DNA of 38,907 nucleotides from Clostridiales bacterium. Lineage in GTDB: Bacteria > Bacillota > Clostridia > Saccharofermentanales > Saccharofermentanaceae. The notes beneath the pieces were generated by a model. The model was not told the origin of the DNA and made no database searches. It was given only the letters and a program-made list of their open reading frames with translations. This document shows, one piece after another, positions 26,069 to 33,571 of this stretch; position 1 is the first letter of the stretch, and each line of letters begins with the position of its first letter. The stretch is taken from positions 1 to 38,907 of the forward strand of contig JAGCVX010000040.1 of assembly GCA_017962145.1 (NCBI GenBank). The letters run 5' to 3'. Both the position numbers and the translations under genes were made by a program.

Positions 26069-26489
26069 GAACGATAACGCAAAGGGAAATATCATCGAGG
26101 GCGATCTGTTTTCCGGCATCGCGGTAAGTGAACTGGAAGATAAGGATTATTCCTTTACGATCGATGGCGCGCAGGTCAATGTGGCTCAGCGTGTCACATG
26201 TCCGAAAGAAGACAGAAAGGTCCTGGGTTTTCTTTTCCTGATGGATCAGCCGTCACGTTTCCGTCTGGATGTTCTGATCCCCGAGAACTGTAAAAATGCG
26301 CAGGTCTCCTTAAATGACAAAGAGCTGCTGGGATTTTTCTCTAAGGAGATCCCGGAAGATCCGGAATATGTGGAAGTGACCCACTGTAATGACGAACACA
26401 AATACACGCCGCTGCGCCCCGGTGCATTTCAAGCACTGAATTTCCGCTGGGAGTCGGGAGATGTCCTGAAATTTTTCTTCTACTTCTGA
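26061..26489 (+). CDS. Small beta-rich protein of unknown function
   Basis: The 142-residue cytoplasmic-looking protein has no signal peptide. Alternating hydrophobic strands and a closing 'LRPGAFQALNFRWESGDVLKFFF' recall the accessory beta-sandwich at the end of GH127-type glycosidases, where an 'RxWxxGDxVxL' turn is common, but the similarity is weak and no catalytic part is present. The ATG at 26061 overlaps the end of the lipoprotein gene by 8 bases, with AGCAGGAAGA as ribosome binding site, so it is expressed with its two upstream neighbours. Function unknown. Confidence 0.6.
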   Translation: MAENDNAKGNIIEGDLFSGIAVSELEDKDYSFTIDGAQVNVAQRVTCPKEDRKVLGFLFLMDQPSRFRLDVLIPENCKNAQVSLNDKELLGFFSKEIPEDPEYVEVTHCNDEHKYTPLRPGAFQALNFRWESGDVLKFFFYF

Positions 26490-26507
26490 GGTGAAAAGTG
26501 CGTTGAA

Positions 26508-26536
26508 TTGACGTGAATTTTTTATAGTGTTATATT
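26508..26536 (+). promoter_or_regulatory. Promoter of the RDD protein gene
   Basis: TTGACG (26508-26513) and TATATT (26531-26536) are 17 bases apart, about 29 bases before the ATG at 26565. Confidence 0.7.
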
Positions 26537-26564
26537 GTTTTTGTATTTGGTTAGGAGGGATTTC

Positions 26565-27137
26565 ATGAATACAAACGCAACTATGTTTAATCGCCTTGTG
26601 GCAGTTTTCCTTGATCTGATTACTTATATCGGTTACATCTGCGGTATTTTGATGCTTACGAGTACAGCACTTCAGATTACGACAAAACTGAATTTCAGAG
26701 CAGAATCAAGAGAAGACTTACTTAAGTATTTCGGAATCTTCGTTCTGGGATTCTTTATCCTGGACATCCTGTTTGTCCGTATCTTTGCTACCACACCCGG
26801 TAAGCTCTGTGTAAACTGTGACGTTGATTTCCATACAGGAAATACGATCCTGCACTGCTTCCTGAGAAGTTTCATCAAAGTGCTGTGCCTTTTCACTGTT
26901 GTTCCGGGAATCTTTTCTTATGTATCTGCCAGCGGTGATTATGAGCTCAGATCGTTCCACGACAGAGCCACAAAAACGAATGTTACAAATACAACTCGTA
27001 CACCTCGTTTCCTCGGTGCCGTTATCGTAATTCTCGGTGTTGGTATTCTGATTTATTTCATCTACAAATACCACAACGCTCTTGGCGTAAACCCGAGCAT
27101 GGATCTGCCGGATTACAAGATTTTCACTCTCGAGTGA
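26565..27137 (+). CDS. RDD family membrane protein
   Basis: The 190-residue membrane protein has the RDD family layout: FNRLVAVFLDLITY at the first helix (Arg and Asp conserved), two more helices, ATTPGKLCVNCDV as the conserved TPGK loop, and SFHDRATKTNV as the HD...T.V motif. A fourth helix (about 157-176) precedes a short tail. RDD proteins are suspected transporters or ion exchangers, with little experimental work. AGGAGGG at 26553-26559 sets ATG 26565. It has its own promoter. A hairpin AGCACTG/CAGTGCT at about 27148-27165 follows, without a T-run. Confidence 0.88.
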   Translation: MNTNATMFNRLVAVFLDLITYIGYICGILMLTSTALQITTKLNFRAESREDLLKYFGIFVLGFFILDILFVRIFATTPGKLCVNCDVDFHTGNTILHCFLRSFIKVLCLFTVVPGIFSYVSASGDYELRSFHDRATKTNVTNTTRTPRFLGAVIVILGVGILIYFIYKYHNALGVNPSMDLPDYKIFTLE

Positions 27138-27211
27138 TTGCTTCGAAAGCACTGAAATCAGTGCTATTCCGACGTGGCTTTTACATTTCTGTGACGATAT
27201 ATTTTTTCCAC

Positions 27212-27240
27212 TTGTTATTTTGAAAAATACATGGTATTAT
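27212..27240 (+). promoter_or_regulatory. Orphan promoter with no downstream gene
   Basis: TTGTTA (27212-27217) and TATTAT (27235-27240) lie 17 bases apart. The only feature downstream on this strand is a terminator at 27287-27320; the next gene, ilvE, is on the opposite strand. Confidence 0.6.
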
Positions 27241-27246
27241 CTTCAC

Positions 27247-27320
27247 AGAAGGACGGGAACAAAATCTCGTTTTTTGCAACTACAAGAATGACCATCTGAA
27301 TATTTCAGGTGGTTATTTTT
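27247..27320 (+). ncRNA. Candidate small RNA of about 74 nucleotides
   Basis: Between the promoter at 27212-27240 and the terminator hairpin at 27287-27320 no gene is seen. The predicted RNA would have a weak first hairpin (CGGGA/TCTCG at about 27254-27269, followed by TTTTTT) and a strong terminal hairpin. A 22-codon reading frame (27231-27299) exists but its ATG lies in the promoter, upstream of the expected transcript start. The family is unknown; this is not recognisable as 6S or SRP RNA. Confidence 0.4.
27287..27320 (+). terminator. Rho-independent terminator of the orphan transcript
   Basis: AATGACCATCTGAA pairs with TTCAGGTGGTTATT (14 pairs, two G-U) around a TAT loop, with the following T's completing the signal. 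Confidence 0.7.
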
Positions 27321-27338
27321 ATGCCTGAAAAACATACA

Positions 27339-27379
27339 AAAAAGTGACCCGCCTTCGATCAGGAAGACGGGTCATTTTT
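27339..27379 (-). terminator. Bidirectional terminator after ilvE
   Basis: TGACCCGCCTTC pairs with GAAGACGGGTCA (27345-27374; the extended stem has mismatches), flanked by A-run and T-run on both sides. It ends ilvE on the minus strand and could back up the plus-strand small transcript. Confidence 0.85.
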
Positions 27380-27409
27380 GAATCGTTTTTAAACCGTTTC
27401 AGATAGCTC

Positions 27410-28486
27410 TTAGTCGACCTTGGTTACCCAGCCGAACTTATCCTCAACCTTACCGCTCTGGATGCCTGTGATGGTATCGTAGAACTTCTGTGTGATCGGT
27501 CCGATCTCACCGTTGTTGATGTGGATGATCGTATCTTCATACTTGAGCTCGCCAACCGGAGAAACAACAGCAGCGGTACCGCAGCCGAAGCACTCCTGCA
27601 TGCGGCCGGACTTACCAGCCTCGATAACTTCATCGATGGAGATTCTTCTTTCTTCAACTTCAAGACCCATATCCTTAGCGATCTCGATGCAGGATCTTCT
27701 GGTGATACCCGGAAGGATGGAACCTGCTGCCAGAGAAGGAGTAACGAGCTTGTTGTCGATGATGAACATGATATTCATCGCGCCGACTTCTTCGATGTAT
27801 TTCTGCTCAACACCGTCGAGCCACAGTACCTGCTCATAACCGGAGTCATGTGCGATGGTCTGTGCGATCAGAGAGCAGCCGTAGTTACCAGCACATTTGG
27901 TGAAACCTGTACCACCACGAACGGCACGAACATACTTATCTTCAACGTAGATCTTAACCGGCTGGATTCCGTGAGCGTAGTACGCACCGGAAGGAGAGAG
28001 CAGGATAAAGAACTTATATGTGTTAGACGGACGAACGCCGAGGTACGGGTCTGTTGCGATAACGAACGGACGGATGTACATGGACTCGCCCTTGCCGGAC
28101 GGGATCCAGTCCTTGTCGATCTCAACGAGCTTCTTTGTAGCATGTACGCAGAACTCTACATCGACCTTCGGGATAACGAGACGATCGTTACTGTTGTTCA
28201 TACGCTCGAAGTTGCACTCCGGACGGAAGAGGTTGATGGAACCATCTTCGCACTTATACGCCTTCAAACCTTCGAATACAGCCTGACCATAGTGGAATAC
28301 CATAGCGGACGGCTCGATCTCGAAAGCACCGTAAGGTACGATTCTCGGATTGATCCAGCCCTGACCCTCTACATAGTCCATAACGAACATGTGATCAGAG
28401 AAGATGTGGCCGAAAGGAAGCGGCTGACCCGGCTGGGGTTTTTGTCTTGGTGAGGTTGTCTTAGTAACCGTAATTTCTGGGAACAT
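27410..28486 (-). CDS. ilvE: Branched-chain amino acid aminotransferase
   Basis: The 358-residue class IV PLP aminotransferase interconverts Leu, Ile and Val with their 2-oxo acids, using 2-oxoglutarate/glutamate. [25 protein letters not shown] and the PLP lysine in [12 protein letters not shown] are diagnostic, as are WLDG...IEEVGAMNI and the late [11 protein letters not shown]. The length fits the group II (longer) BCATs. ATG 28486 is chosen because the in-frame ATG 15 bases earlier contains the ribosome binding site GAGGAGG itself. A TATAAT box lies at 28527-28532 on the minus strand, without a good -35. The gene is monocistronic. Confidence 0.97.
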   Translation of the reverse strand: MFPEITVTKTTSPRQKPQPGQPLPFGHIFSDHMFVMDYVEGQGWINPRIVPYGAFEIEPSAMVFHYGQAVFEGLKAYKCEDGSINLFRPECNFERMNNSNDRLVIPKVDVEFCVHATKKLVEIDKDWIPSGKGESMYIRPFVIATDPYLGVRPSNTYKFFILLSPSGAYYAHGIQPVKIYVEDKYVRAVRGGTGFTKCAGNYGCSLIAQTIAHDSGYEQVLWLDGVEQKYIEEVGAMNIMFIIDNKLVTPSLAAGSILPGITRRSCIEIAKDMGLEVEERRISIDEVIEAGKSGRMQECFGCGTAAVVSPVGELKYEDTIIHINNGEIGPITQKFYDTITGIQSGKVEDKFGWVTKVD

Positions 28487-28664
28487 AATAATCCTCCTCA
28501 TAAAATATGTTGTAAAGTATGTTTTGATTATAGACTCTTTTAAGCGAAATGGGGCAGTGTTTTTGTTAAAATGACGAAATTGTGCAAATTCGTGAAGAAA
28601 AATGCCCCGAAAGCGATTATGAGGGCATTAGTAATGGTATTATTGGTGAGGAAAGAAGGCATAT

Positions 28665-28694
28665 ATGTACCCATATTCAAAGGGGAAAGGGTAG
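28665..28694 (+). CDS. Possible nine-codon leader peptide before the MATE gene
   Basis: A short frame, MYPYSKGKG-stop, starts at ATG 28665 behind a good ribosome binding site (GGTGAGGAAAGAAGG at 28645-28659). It ends 10 bases before the MATE start, which itself has only a poor site. The arrangement fits a leader peptide or translational coupling, but a chance frame cannot be excluded. Confidence 0.3.
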   Translation: MYPYSKGKG

Positions 28695-28704
28695 TTCGAT
28701 CGTG

Positions 28705-30084
28705 ATGATCCCAAAGCGCGTGGATGCATTTTTAGAAAAGCATTTCAGCGGTAAAACGATGACTTATAGGAATATCACTGCGCTGGTCCTGCCGCTTTTT
28801 GTGGACCAGATGTTCCTCGCATGCCTGAACCTTTTTAACACCTTGATCATCAGTAACAGCGGACTTGAAGCCGTCAGTGCCGTAAAGATGGTCGACTCGA
28901 TCAATTCCCTCGTTTTAAATGTACTTGTCGCTCTGGCAACCGGCGGTACGATCGTGGTTGCGCACTGTAACCGTGAAAAAGAGAAGAAGCAGGTCTATCC
29001 TGCGATGCGAAGCGCGGTCTTTCTGGTCTGCACAGTCGCGATGGTGCTGGGCATCGTGATCAGTATTTTCTCACCCTTGATCCTGGCGGTCCTTTTCGGA
29101 CAGATCCCGGTATCCCTTATGGAACAGGCAGAACAGTATATGTTCGGCTCCGCGGTTTCGTATTTCGGTTTCTCGATCATGGAAGCCGTGTGCGGTGCGC
29201 TTCGTGGTGTCGGCCGTACGCGTTCTTCGCTGGTTTTGACGATCACGATGCACGTGACCTATTTCGGTTTGAACTATCTTTTTATCACGATCGGCAATCA
29301 GGGCATCCGCGGTATGATGCTCTCCATGATCATCTCCCGTTATCTGGCGGCAGGTCTTGCTGTTCTTCATCTTCTGCAGGTCAAGCGTGACTATCCGCAG
29401 AGCTGGCACCACTCGAAATGGATCGACATGCGGCTTATCCGGAAGATGTTTACCGTCGGCGGTCCATTTGCCAGCGAGCAGATCTTCTTTAACGGAGGTA
29501 AGATCATCACCCAGACCTATATCGTAGGCATGGGTACGCTCGCGATCGCAACCGATGCTATCGCGACGGCACTTACGGCGATCTTCCAGATCCCTGCCAA
29601 TACGTTTGCGCTGGCGATCGTAACCATCGTGGGAAGATGTATCGCCAACCACGATTCCGAGCAGGCGAAAAAGAGCGTGCGTTCTTTCGTCGTGATGACT
29701 TGCGCATCCTTCCTGTTTATGGGCGTGGTCTTGCTGCCGTTTCTACAGAGCATCGTTTCCGTCTTCGGCCCGACGGAACAGATCGAGCGGGATATCTTTG
29801 TTCTTATGCTTTTGAATACTGCCATGCAGGGTTTCCTCTGGGCGGGTAGCTTCCTTGTTCCGGCCGCGCTTCGTGCCGCCGGTGACCTCAAGTTTACGTC
29901 CGCAACGGGACTTGTGACGATGTGGGTCGTACGAGTTGCGCTGGGCTATGTGCTCGGTGTTGTATGCGGACTCGACGTGCTTGGTATCTGGCTTGCGATG
30001 GAGTTCGAATGGGCAGTTCGTGCCGTGATGTATACCGTACGTTTCCGAAGCCGCAAATGGATGACGCACCCGCTCGTCGTATAG
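28705..30084 (+). CDS. MATE family efflux transporter
   Basis: A 459-residue polytopic protein with about 12 membrane helices in two similar halves, typical of MATE (NorM/DinF-like) exporters that expel drugs or metabolites with Na+ or H+. Conserved stretches are LVLPLFVDQMF, GGTIVVAHCNRE and CGALRGVGRTR in the first half, and GGPFASEQIFFNGG with VPAALRAAGD in the second. The start is uncertain: ATG 28705 gives the usual length; GTG 28702 is one codon earlier; a longer frame back to 28582 adds a non-conserved 41 residues. The substrate is not predictable. The gene is divergent from ilvE. Confidence 0.9.
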   Translation: MIPKRVDAFLEKHFSGKTMTYRNITALVLPLFVDQMFLACLNLFNTLIISNSGLEAVSAVKMVDSINSLVLNVLVALATGGTIVVAHCNREKEKKQVYPAMRSAVFLVCTVAMVLGIVISIFSPLILAVLFGQIPVSLMEQAEQYMFGSAVSYFGFSIMEAVCGALRGVGRTRSSLVLTITMHVTYFGLNYLFITIGNQGIRGMMLSMIISRYLAAGLAVLHLLQVKRDYPQSWHHSKWIDMRLIRKMFTVGGPFASEQIFFNGGKIITQTYIVGMGTLAIATDAIATALTAIFQIPANTFALAIVTIVGRCIANHDSEQAKKSVRSFVVMTCASFLFMGVVLLPFLQSIVSVFGPTEQIERDIFVLMLLNTAMQGFLWAGSFLVPAALRAAGDLKFTSATGLVTMWVVRVALGYVLGVVCGLDVLGIWLAMEFEWAVRAVMYTVRFRSRKWMTHPLVV

Positions 30085-30111
30085 CATTTTCTGGAAGATC
30101 GCAAGTCGTAG

Positions 30112-30117
30112 TATAAT
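30112..30117 (+). promoter_or_regulatory. Probable -10 box of nagA
   Basis: A perfect TATAAT about 35 bases before the nagA start; the -35 region (TTCTGG at 30089-30094) is poor, suggesting that an activator may help. Confidence 0.45.
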
Positions 30118-30151
30118 AGATACGAACAAGGCATTTTCCGGAGGTAAAAGC

Positions 30152-31315
30152 ATGCGGCTTGTCCATGCGGATATTTTCGACGAACAATTTGAAAAACGAT
30201 GTGATCAGACCGTGATCTTAGATGGAGAACGGATTGCTTCGATTGCGCCTTTTTCGGAAAATGCAGAGGAGAAGACGACCGATCTTTCAGGTTTGACCCT
30301 TTATCCCGGTTTTATCGATATGCATATTCACGGTGCGAAAAATGCCGACACGTCCGATGCGGATGTGGTCGGGCTTCGTACGATCTCGCGTTTTCTTTGT
30401 GAAAAAGGAGTGACTTCTTTTTGCCCGACGACCATGATGATCCCGGAAGAACAGCTCTCCCGAGTCCTTTCCGCAGCCGATGCATTTTCCAAAGAAGAAC
30501 CACAAGGCGCGCGCATGATCGGTGTCCGTCTGGAAGGACCGTTTCTTTCAAAAGAAAAGTGCGGCGTGCAAAACAGCGAATATTCGCAATCTCCTTCTAA
30601 AGACTATATTGACCTTGTGCGGAAAGATCTTCGAAAAGACGTGATCTCAGTGATCGATCTGGCTCCGGAACTTTCCGGTTCTTTGGAGTTCATAAAAGGC
30701 GCAGAGGAAGACTATGTGCTTTCGGTTGCCCATACTGCCGCGACCTTCGACTGCTGCTCGAAAGCAATCGAAGAAGGCGCACGTCACGCGACACATCTTT
30801 TCAACGCGATGAATCCGCTACACCATCACGAGCCCGGCGCGGTCGGTGCATTTCTCGACGCAAAAGATACAACATGTGAGATGATCTGCGACGGGATGCA
30901 TGTGCATCCGGCGGTACTTCGTTTTGCGATACAGATACTCGGAGAAAACCGTCTGGTCGTCGTGTCCGACGCGATGCGAGCGGCAGGGATGCCGGATGGT
31001 GATTATGACCTCGGCGGAAAGACCGTTCACGTCAAGGGCGGCCGAACGGATTTCGGTGACGGAAGACTTGCCGGATCGACGACGAATCTGCACGATGAAT
31101 TCCTGAAACTTCTGTCTTTCGGAATACCATTTAAAACAGCGCTCAAAGCCTGCACGATCAACCCGGCTAAAGTGCTTCGGATCGACGAGGAAACAGGTTC
31201 TCTTTCGGAAGGCAAATATGCCGACATGGTCGCCATGGATCAAGACTATCGTGTGCGGATGGTATGGGTACGAGGCAAACTGGTCTTCGATGACCGGGAA
31301 GGAGCTTTCTCATGA
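30152..31315 (+). CDS. nagA: N-acetylglucosamine-6-phosphate deacetylase
   Basis: The 387-residue amidohydrolase makes GlcN-6-P and acetate from GlcNAc-6-P, feeding amino sugars from cell-wall turnover or host glycans into glycolysis. Family motifs are in place: PGFIDMHIHGAKNADTSDA near 51-70, RLEGPFLS with the metal Glu, VAHTAAT, HATHLFNAMNPLHHHEPG, and SDAMRAAGMPDGDY with the catalytic Asp. The length is normal. GGAGG at 30139-30143 sets the start. The stop overlaps the Crp/Fnr gene in an ATGA, so the two are translated together. No nagB lies in the window. Confidence 0.96.
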   Translation: MRLVHADIFDEQFEKRCDQTVILDGERIASIAPFSENAEEKTTDLSGLTLYPGFIDMHIHGAKNADTSDADVVGLRTISRFLCEKGVTSFCPTTMMIPEEQLSRVLSAADAFSKEEPQGARMIGVRLEGPFLSKEKCGVQNSEYSQSPSKDYIDLVRKDLRKDVISVIDLAPELSGSLEFIKGAEEDYVLSVAHTAATFDCCSKAIEEGARHATHLFNAMNPLHHHEPGAVGAFLDAKDTTCEMICDGMHVHPAVLRFAIQILGENRLVVVSDAMRAAGMPDGDYDLGGKTVHVKGGRTDFGDGRLAGSTTNLHDEFLKLLSFGIPFKTALKACTINPAKVLRIDEETGSLSEGKYADMVAMDQDYRVRMVWVRGKLVFDDREGAFS

Positions 31316-31986
31316 AGATCGCGGATGTGATACATGAAATGACTTTGTTTTCCGGACTCGACAATAAGAGCCTTTCGGAGTACAGCGCGCAGTTTCGCCT
31401 GAGGAGCTTTTCCAAAGACGAGATCATCGCGGCTGAAGGCGATGCCTGTACGAGCCTTGCGGTGATCGTAAAGGGCGGCGCGGCGATGCAGAAATATACG
31501 CCGGAGGGAGACTATGTAACGATCGGACTTCTCCGTGAAAAAGCATATTTCGGCGAAGAACTGCTATTCGGAAAGCATGAAAGATATGCCTGCACGCTCG
31601 AGGCGGTCATGTCGTCTGAGGTGCTTTTCATCCCTTCGGATGTGATCCTTTCTCTTATGGAAAAATGTCCTGTGGTGAAAGAAAACTATATGCGGATTCT
31701 TTCCGAAAGGATCCATGCGCAGAATATGCGTATCGCGATCCTCGCGCAGAAAGGGGCCAGACAGAAGATCGCCTATTATCTTCTGATGCTTCTTCATGAG
31801 CAGGGAGATGGCGCTGTGCATCTTCCGGGATCAAAGGAAGTCATCGCGAAGCTTCTTTCTATGCCGAGACCGAGCTTTTCAAGAGAACTGCTTTTGATGG
31901 AAAAAGAAGGGATACTGCATCTTCACGGAAAAGAGATCGAGATCTTAGACAAAAGCAGGCTGGAAACCGACCTTGCGGAAAAGTGA
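31312..31986 (+). CDS. Crp/Fnr family transcriptional regulator
   Basis: The 224-residue regulator has an N-terminal cyclic-nucleotide-binding-type beta roll (about 15-115: LFSGLDNKSLSEY, then the GDYVTIGLL and YFGEELLFG blocks), a dimer helix (about 118-145) and a winged helix-turn-helix (about 165-215: SKEVIAKLLSMPRPSFSRELLLMEKEG). There is no four-cysteine FNR iron-sulphur motif, so it is not an oxygen sensor of FNR type; the ligand is unknown. ATGA overlap with nagA makes it likely to act on amino-sugar use, perhaps on its own operon. Confidence 0.92.
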   Translation: MKIADVIHEMTLFSGLDNKSLSEYSAQFRLRSFSKDEIIAAEGDACTSLAVIVKGGAAMQKYTPEGDYVTIGLLREKAYFGEELLFGKHERYACTLEAVMSSEVLFIPSDVILSLMEKCPVVKENYMRILSERIHAQNMRIAILAQKGARQKIAYYLLMLLHEQGDGAVHLPGSKEVIAKLLSMPRPSFSRELLLMEKEGILHLHGKEIEILDKSRLETDLAEK

Positions 31987-32010
31987 GAATAGGGGAGAAA
32001 CAGGCGCGGT

Positions 32011-32039
32011 TCGTCAATTCCTCCTATGTATGATATAAT
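32011..32039 (+). promoter_or_regulatory. Promoter of the cyclase-YbbR fusion gene
   Basis: TCGTCA (32011-32016; 4 of 6 to consensus) and a perfect TATAAT (32034-32039) are 17 bases apart, about 39 bases before the chosen start. Confidence 0.6.
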
Positions 32040-32077
32040 TATAAGACAGGTTTAAACTGAAGGAGGGGATGGGTAGA

Positions 32078-33544
32078 ATGTTTGAGAAGCTCTCAGATTT
32101 TATTAGTGAGATCTTTTCGAGCTTGGACAGTGGTTATCTGTTTTTCGGTGGCCCACTGGATCTGGTCCGGTATATCATCGATATCGCCCTGGTTACCTTT
32201 ATCCTCTATAACATCCTCCGCATCATCCGCGATACCCGTGCATGGCAGCTTTTAAAAGGTGTACTTTTGATCCTGGCATTCGTTTTGGTATGCAGCTTCC
32301 TGGGTCTGGAGATGGTCGGATATATCTTTAACAAACTCCTTTATATCGTTGCGATACTCTTCGTCGTTATCTTCCAGCCGGAACTTCGACATGCACTTGA
32401 GACCGTAGGACTTCGTTCCTTCGCTTCCTTTTCCAATGCCATCGTTAACGACGATAACGAAGACCAGTTCCGCTATGTCAACATGATCGATGAGATCGTG
32501 AAGGCTTGTACCGAGATGGCAAAGACCTATACCGGTGCCCTGATCCTGATCGAGCGTTCCACTAAGCTCGGTGATCTTCTGAAGCAGGAAAATGTAGTCC
32601 GTCTGGATTCCTCGGTAACGAATTCGATGCTGCAGTCCATCTTCTATAAAGGCTCGCCGATGCATGACGGTGCACTTCTGGTACGTGACGGACGCATCAT
32701 CGCCGCACGCTGCCACGTGCCGCTGGCAGAAACTTTCCACATGATCGAGAAGTTCGGTACACGTCACAGAGCCGCAGTCGGCGCAAGTGAGATCGGTGAT
32801 ACTGTAGCTATCGTCGTTTCCGAAGAGAGAGGATCGATCTCGATCGCGGTGGCCGGCGTGCTTTATGAGATGAAAGACGGTCAGGAACTTCGTAAGAATC
32901 TTTCGTATCTGCTGGGTCTGACTTCGGCACCCGGAAGACTTCCGCTGCTTGGAAAGAAGCATACGAAGAAGAGTACAGGTAAGAAGAATAAAAACGAGAA
33001 GAATACCGAGGTCGAGCTTCCGGAGGCTGCCGAGACACTGGCAGTTGCCGCTGCAGAAACGGATAAGCCTGAGGTTCTGGAAGACAAGAAAGTGGAGAAA
33101 GAATCTCTTCCGATCGTGGCACTTCGCAGAAGCAAGAGAAGCCAGGCAACAAGATCCAGCCGTGCGCTTCTGATGCTGATCTCTTTCGTATTCTCCCTGA
33201 TGCTCTGGATGTATATCCAGATCACGACCAACCCGGTCACGGTAAAGACATTTACACTCCAGCTTAAGTATGAGAATTCGGATATCATGAAAGAAAAGAA
33301 TCTTGCCTCGACATACCCGGTATCGGATGTTACCGTACGTATCGTCGGTCGTAAGAATGTCATGGATAAACTTTCCGCATCCGATCTTTACGCATATCTG
33401 GATCTGGCAGAAGTAACCGAATCCGGCTCCGTACGTCTTCCGGTACATATCACATGCGACCGAAATGTTTACTTCCGTGTCGACATGCAGAATCCGGTAG
33501 ACAAAGCGATCTCTGTCTATACGCTGATCGAAGATGAAGACTGA
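32078..33544 (+). CDS. cdaA: Diadenylate cyclase CdaA fused to a YbbR (CdaR-type) domain
   Basis: The 488-residue membrane enzyme is predicted to make c-di-AMP from two ATP. Three N-terminal membrane helices (about 28-100) are followed by the DAC domain with Asp197-Gly198-Ala199 and Arg229-His230-Arg231, the two catalytic signatures. Residues 293-362 form a charged linker, then a fourth membrane helix (about 363-381) and one YbbR-like beta domain (about 385-485) that should lie outside. In most Bacillota cdaA and cdaR are separate adjacent genes and CdaR has several YbbR repeats; here one polypeptide holds both. ATG 32078 is preferred: the in-frame ATG at 32069 abuts the ribosome binding site AGGAGGGG directly. 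glmM, the usual third gene, is not next to it. Confidence 0.92.
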   Translation: MFEKLSDFISEIFSSLDSGYLFFGGPLDLVRYIIDIALVTFILYNILRIIRDTRAWQLLKGVLLILAFVLVCSFLGLEMVGYIFNKLLYIVAILFVVIFQPELRHALETVGLRSFASFSNAIVNDDNEDQFRYVNMIDEIVKACTEMAKTYTGALILIERSTKLGDLLKQENVVRLDSSVTNSMLQSIFYKGSPMHDGALLVRDGRIIAARCHVPLAETFHMIEKFGTRHRAAVGASEIGDTVAIVVSEERGSISIAVAGVLYEMKDGQELRKNLSYLLGLTSAPGRLPLLGKKHTKKSTGKKNKNEKNTEVELPEAAETLAVAAAETDKPEVLEDKKVEKESLPIVALRRSKRSQATRSSRALLMLISFVFSLMLWMYIQITTNPVTVKTFTLQLKYENSDIMKEKNLASTYPVSDVTVRIVGRKNVMDKLSASDLYAYLDLAEVTESGSVRLPVHITCDRNVYFRVDMQNPVDKAISVYTLIEDED

Positions 33545-33571
33545 TTCATTTTGAATCGGTGAAAATTCCCA

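Noticed and set aside
27254..27275. CGGGA/TCTCG followed by TTTTTT as a separate terminator
   Set aside because: The stem has five pairs including a G-U and is too weak on its own; noted only as part of the candidate RNA.
33543..33557. GATTCA/TGAATC hairpin between the cyclase fusion and glf
   Set aside because: It is only 6 pairs with no T-run on either strand, so I do not call it a terminator.
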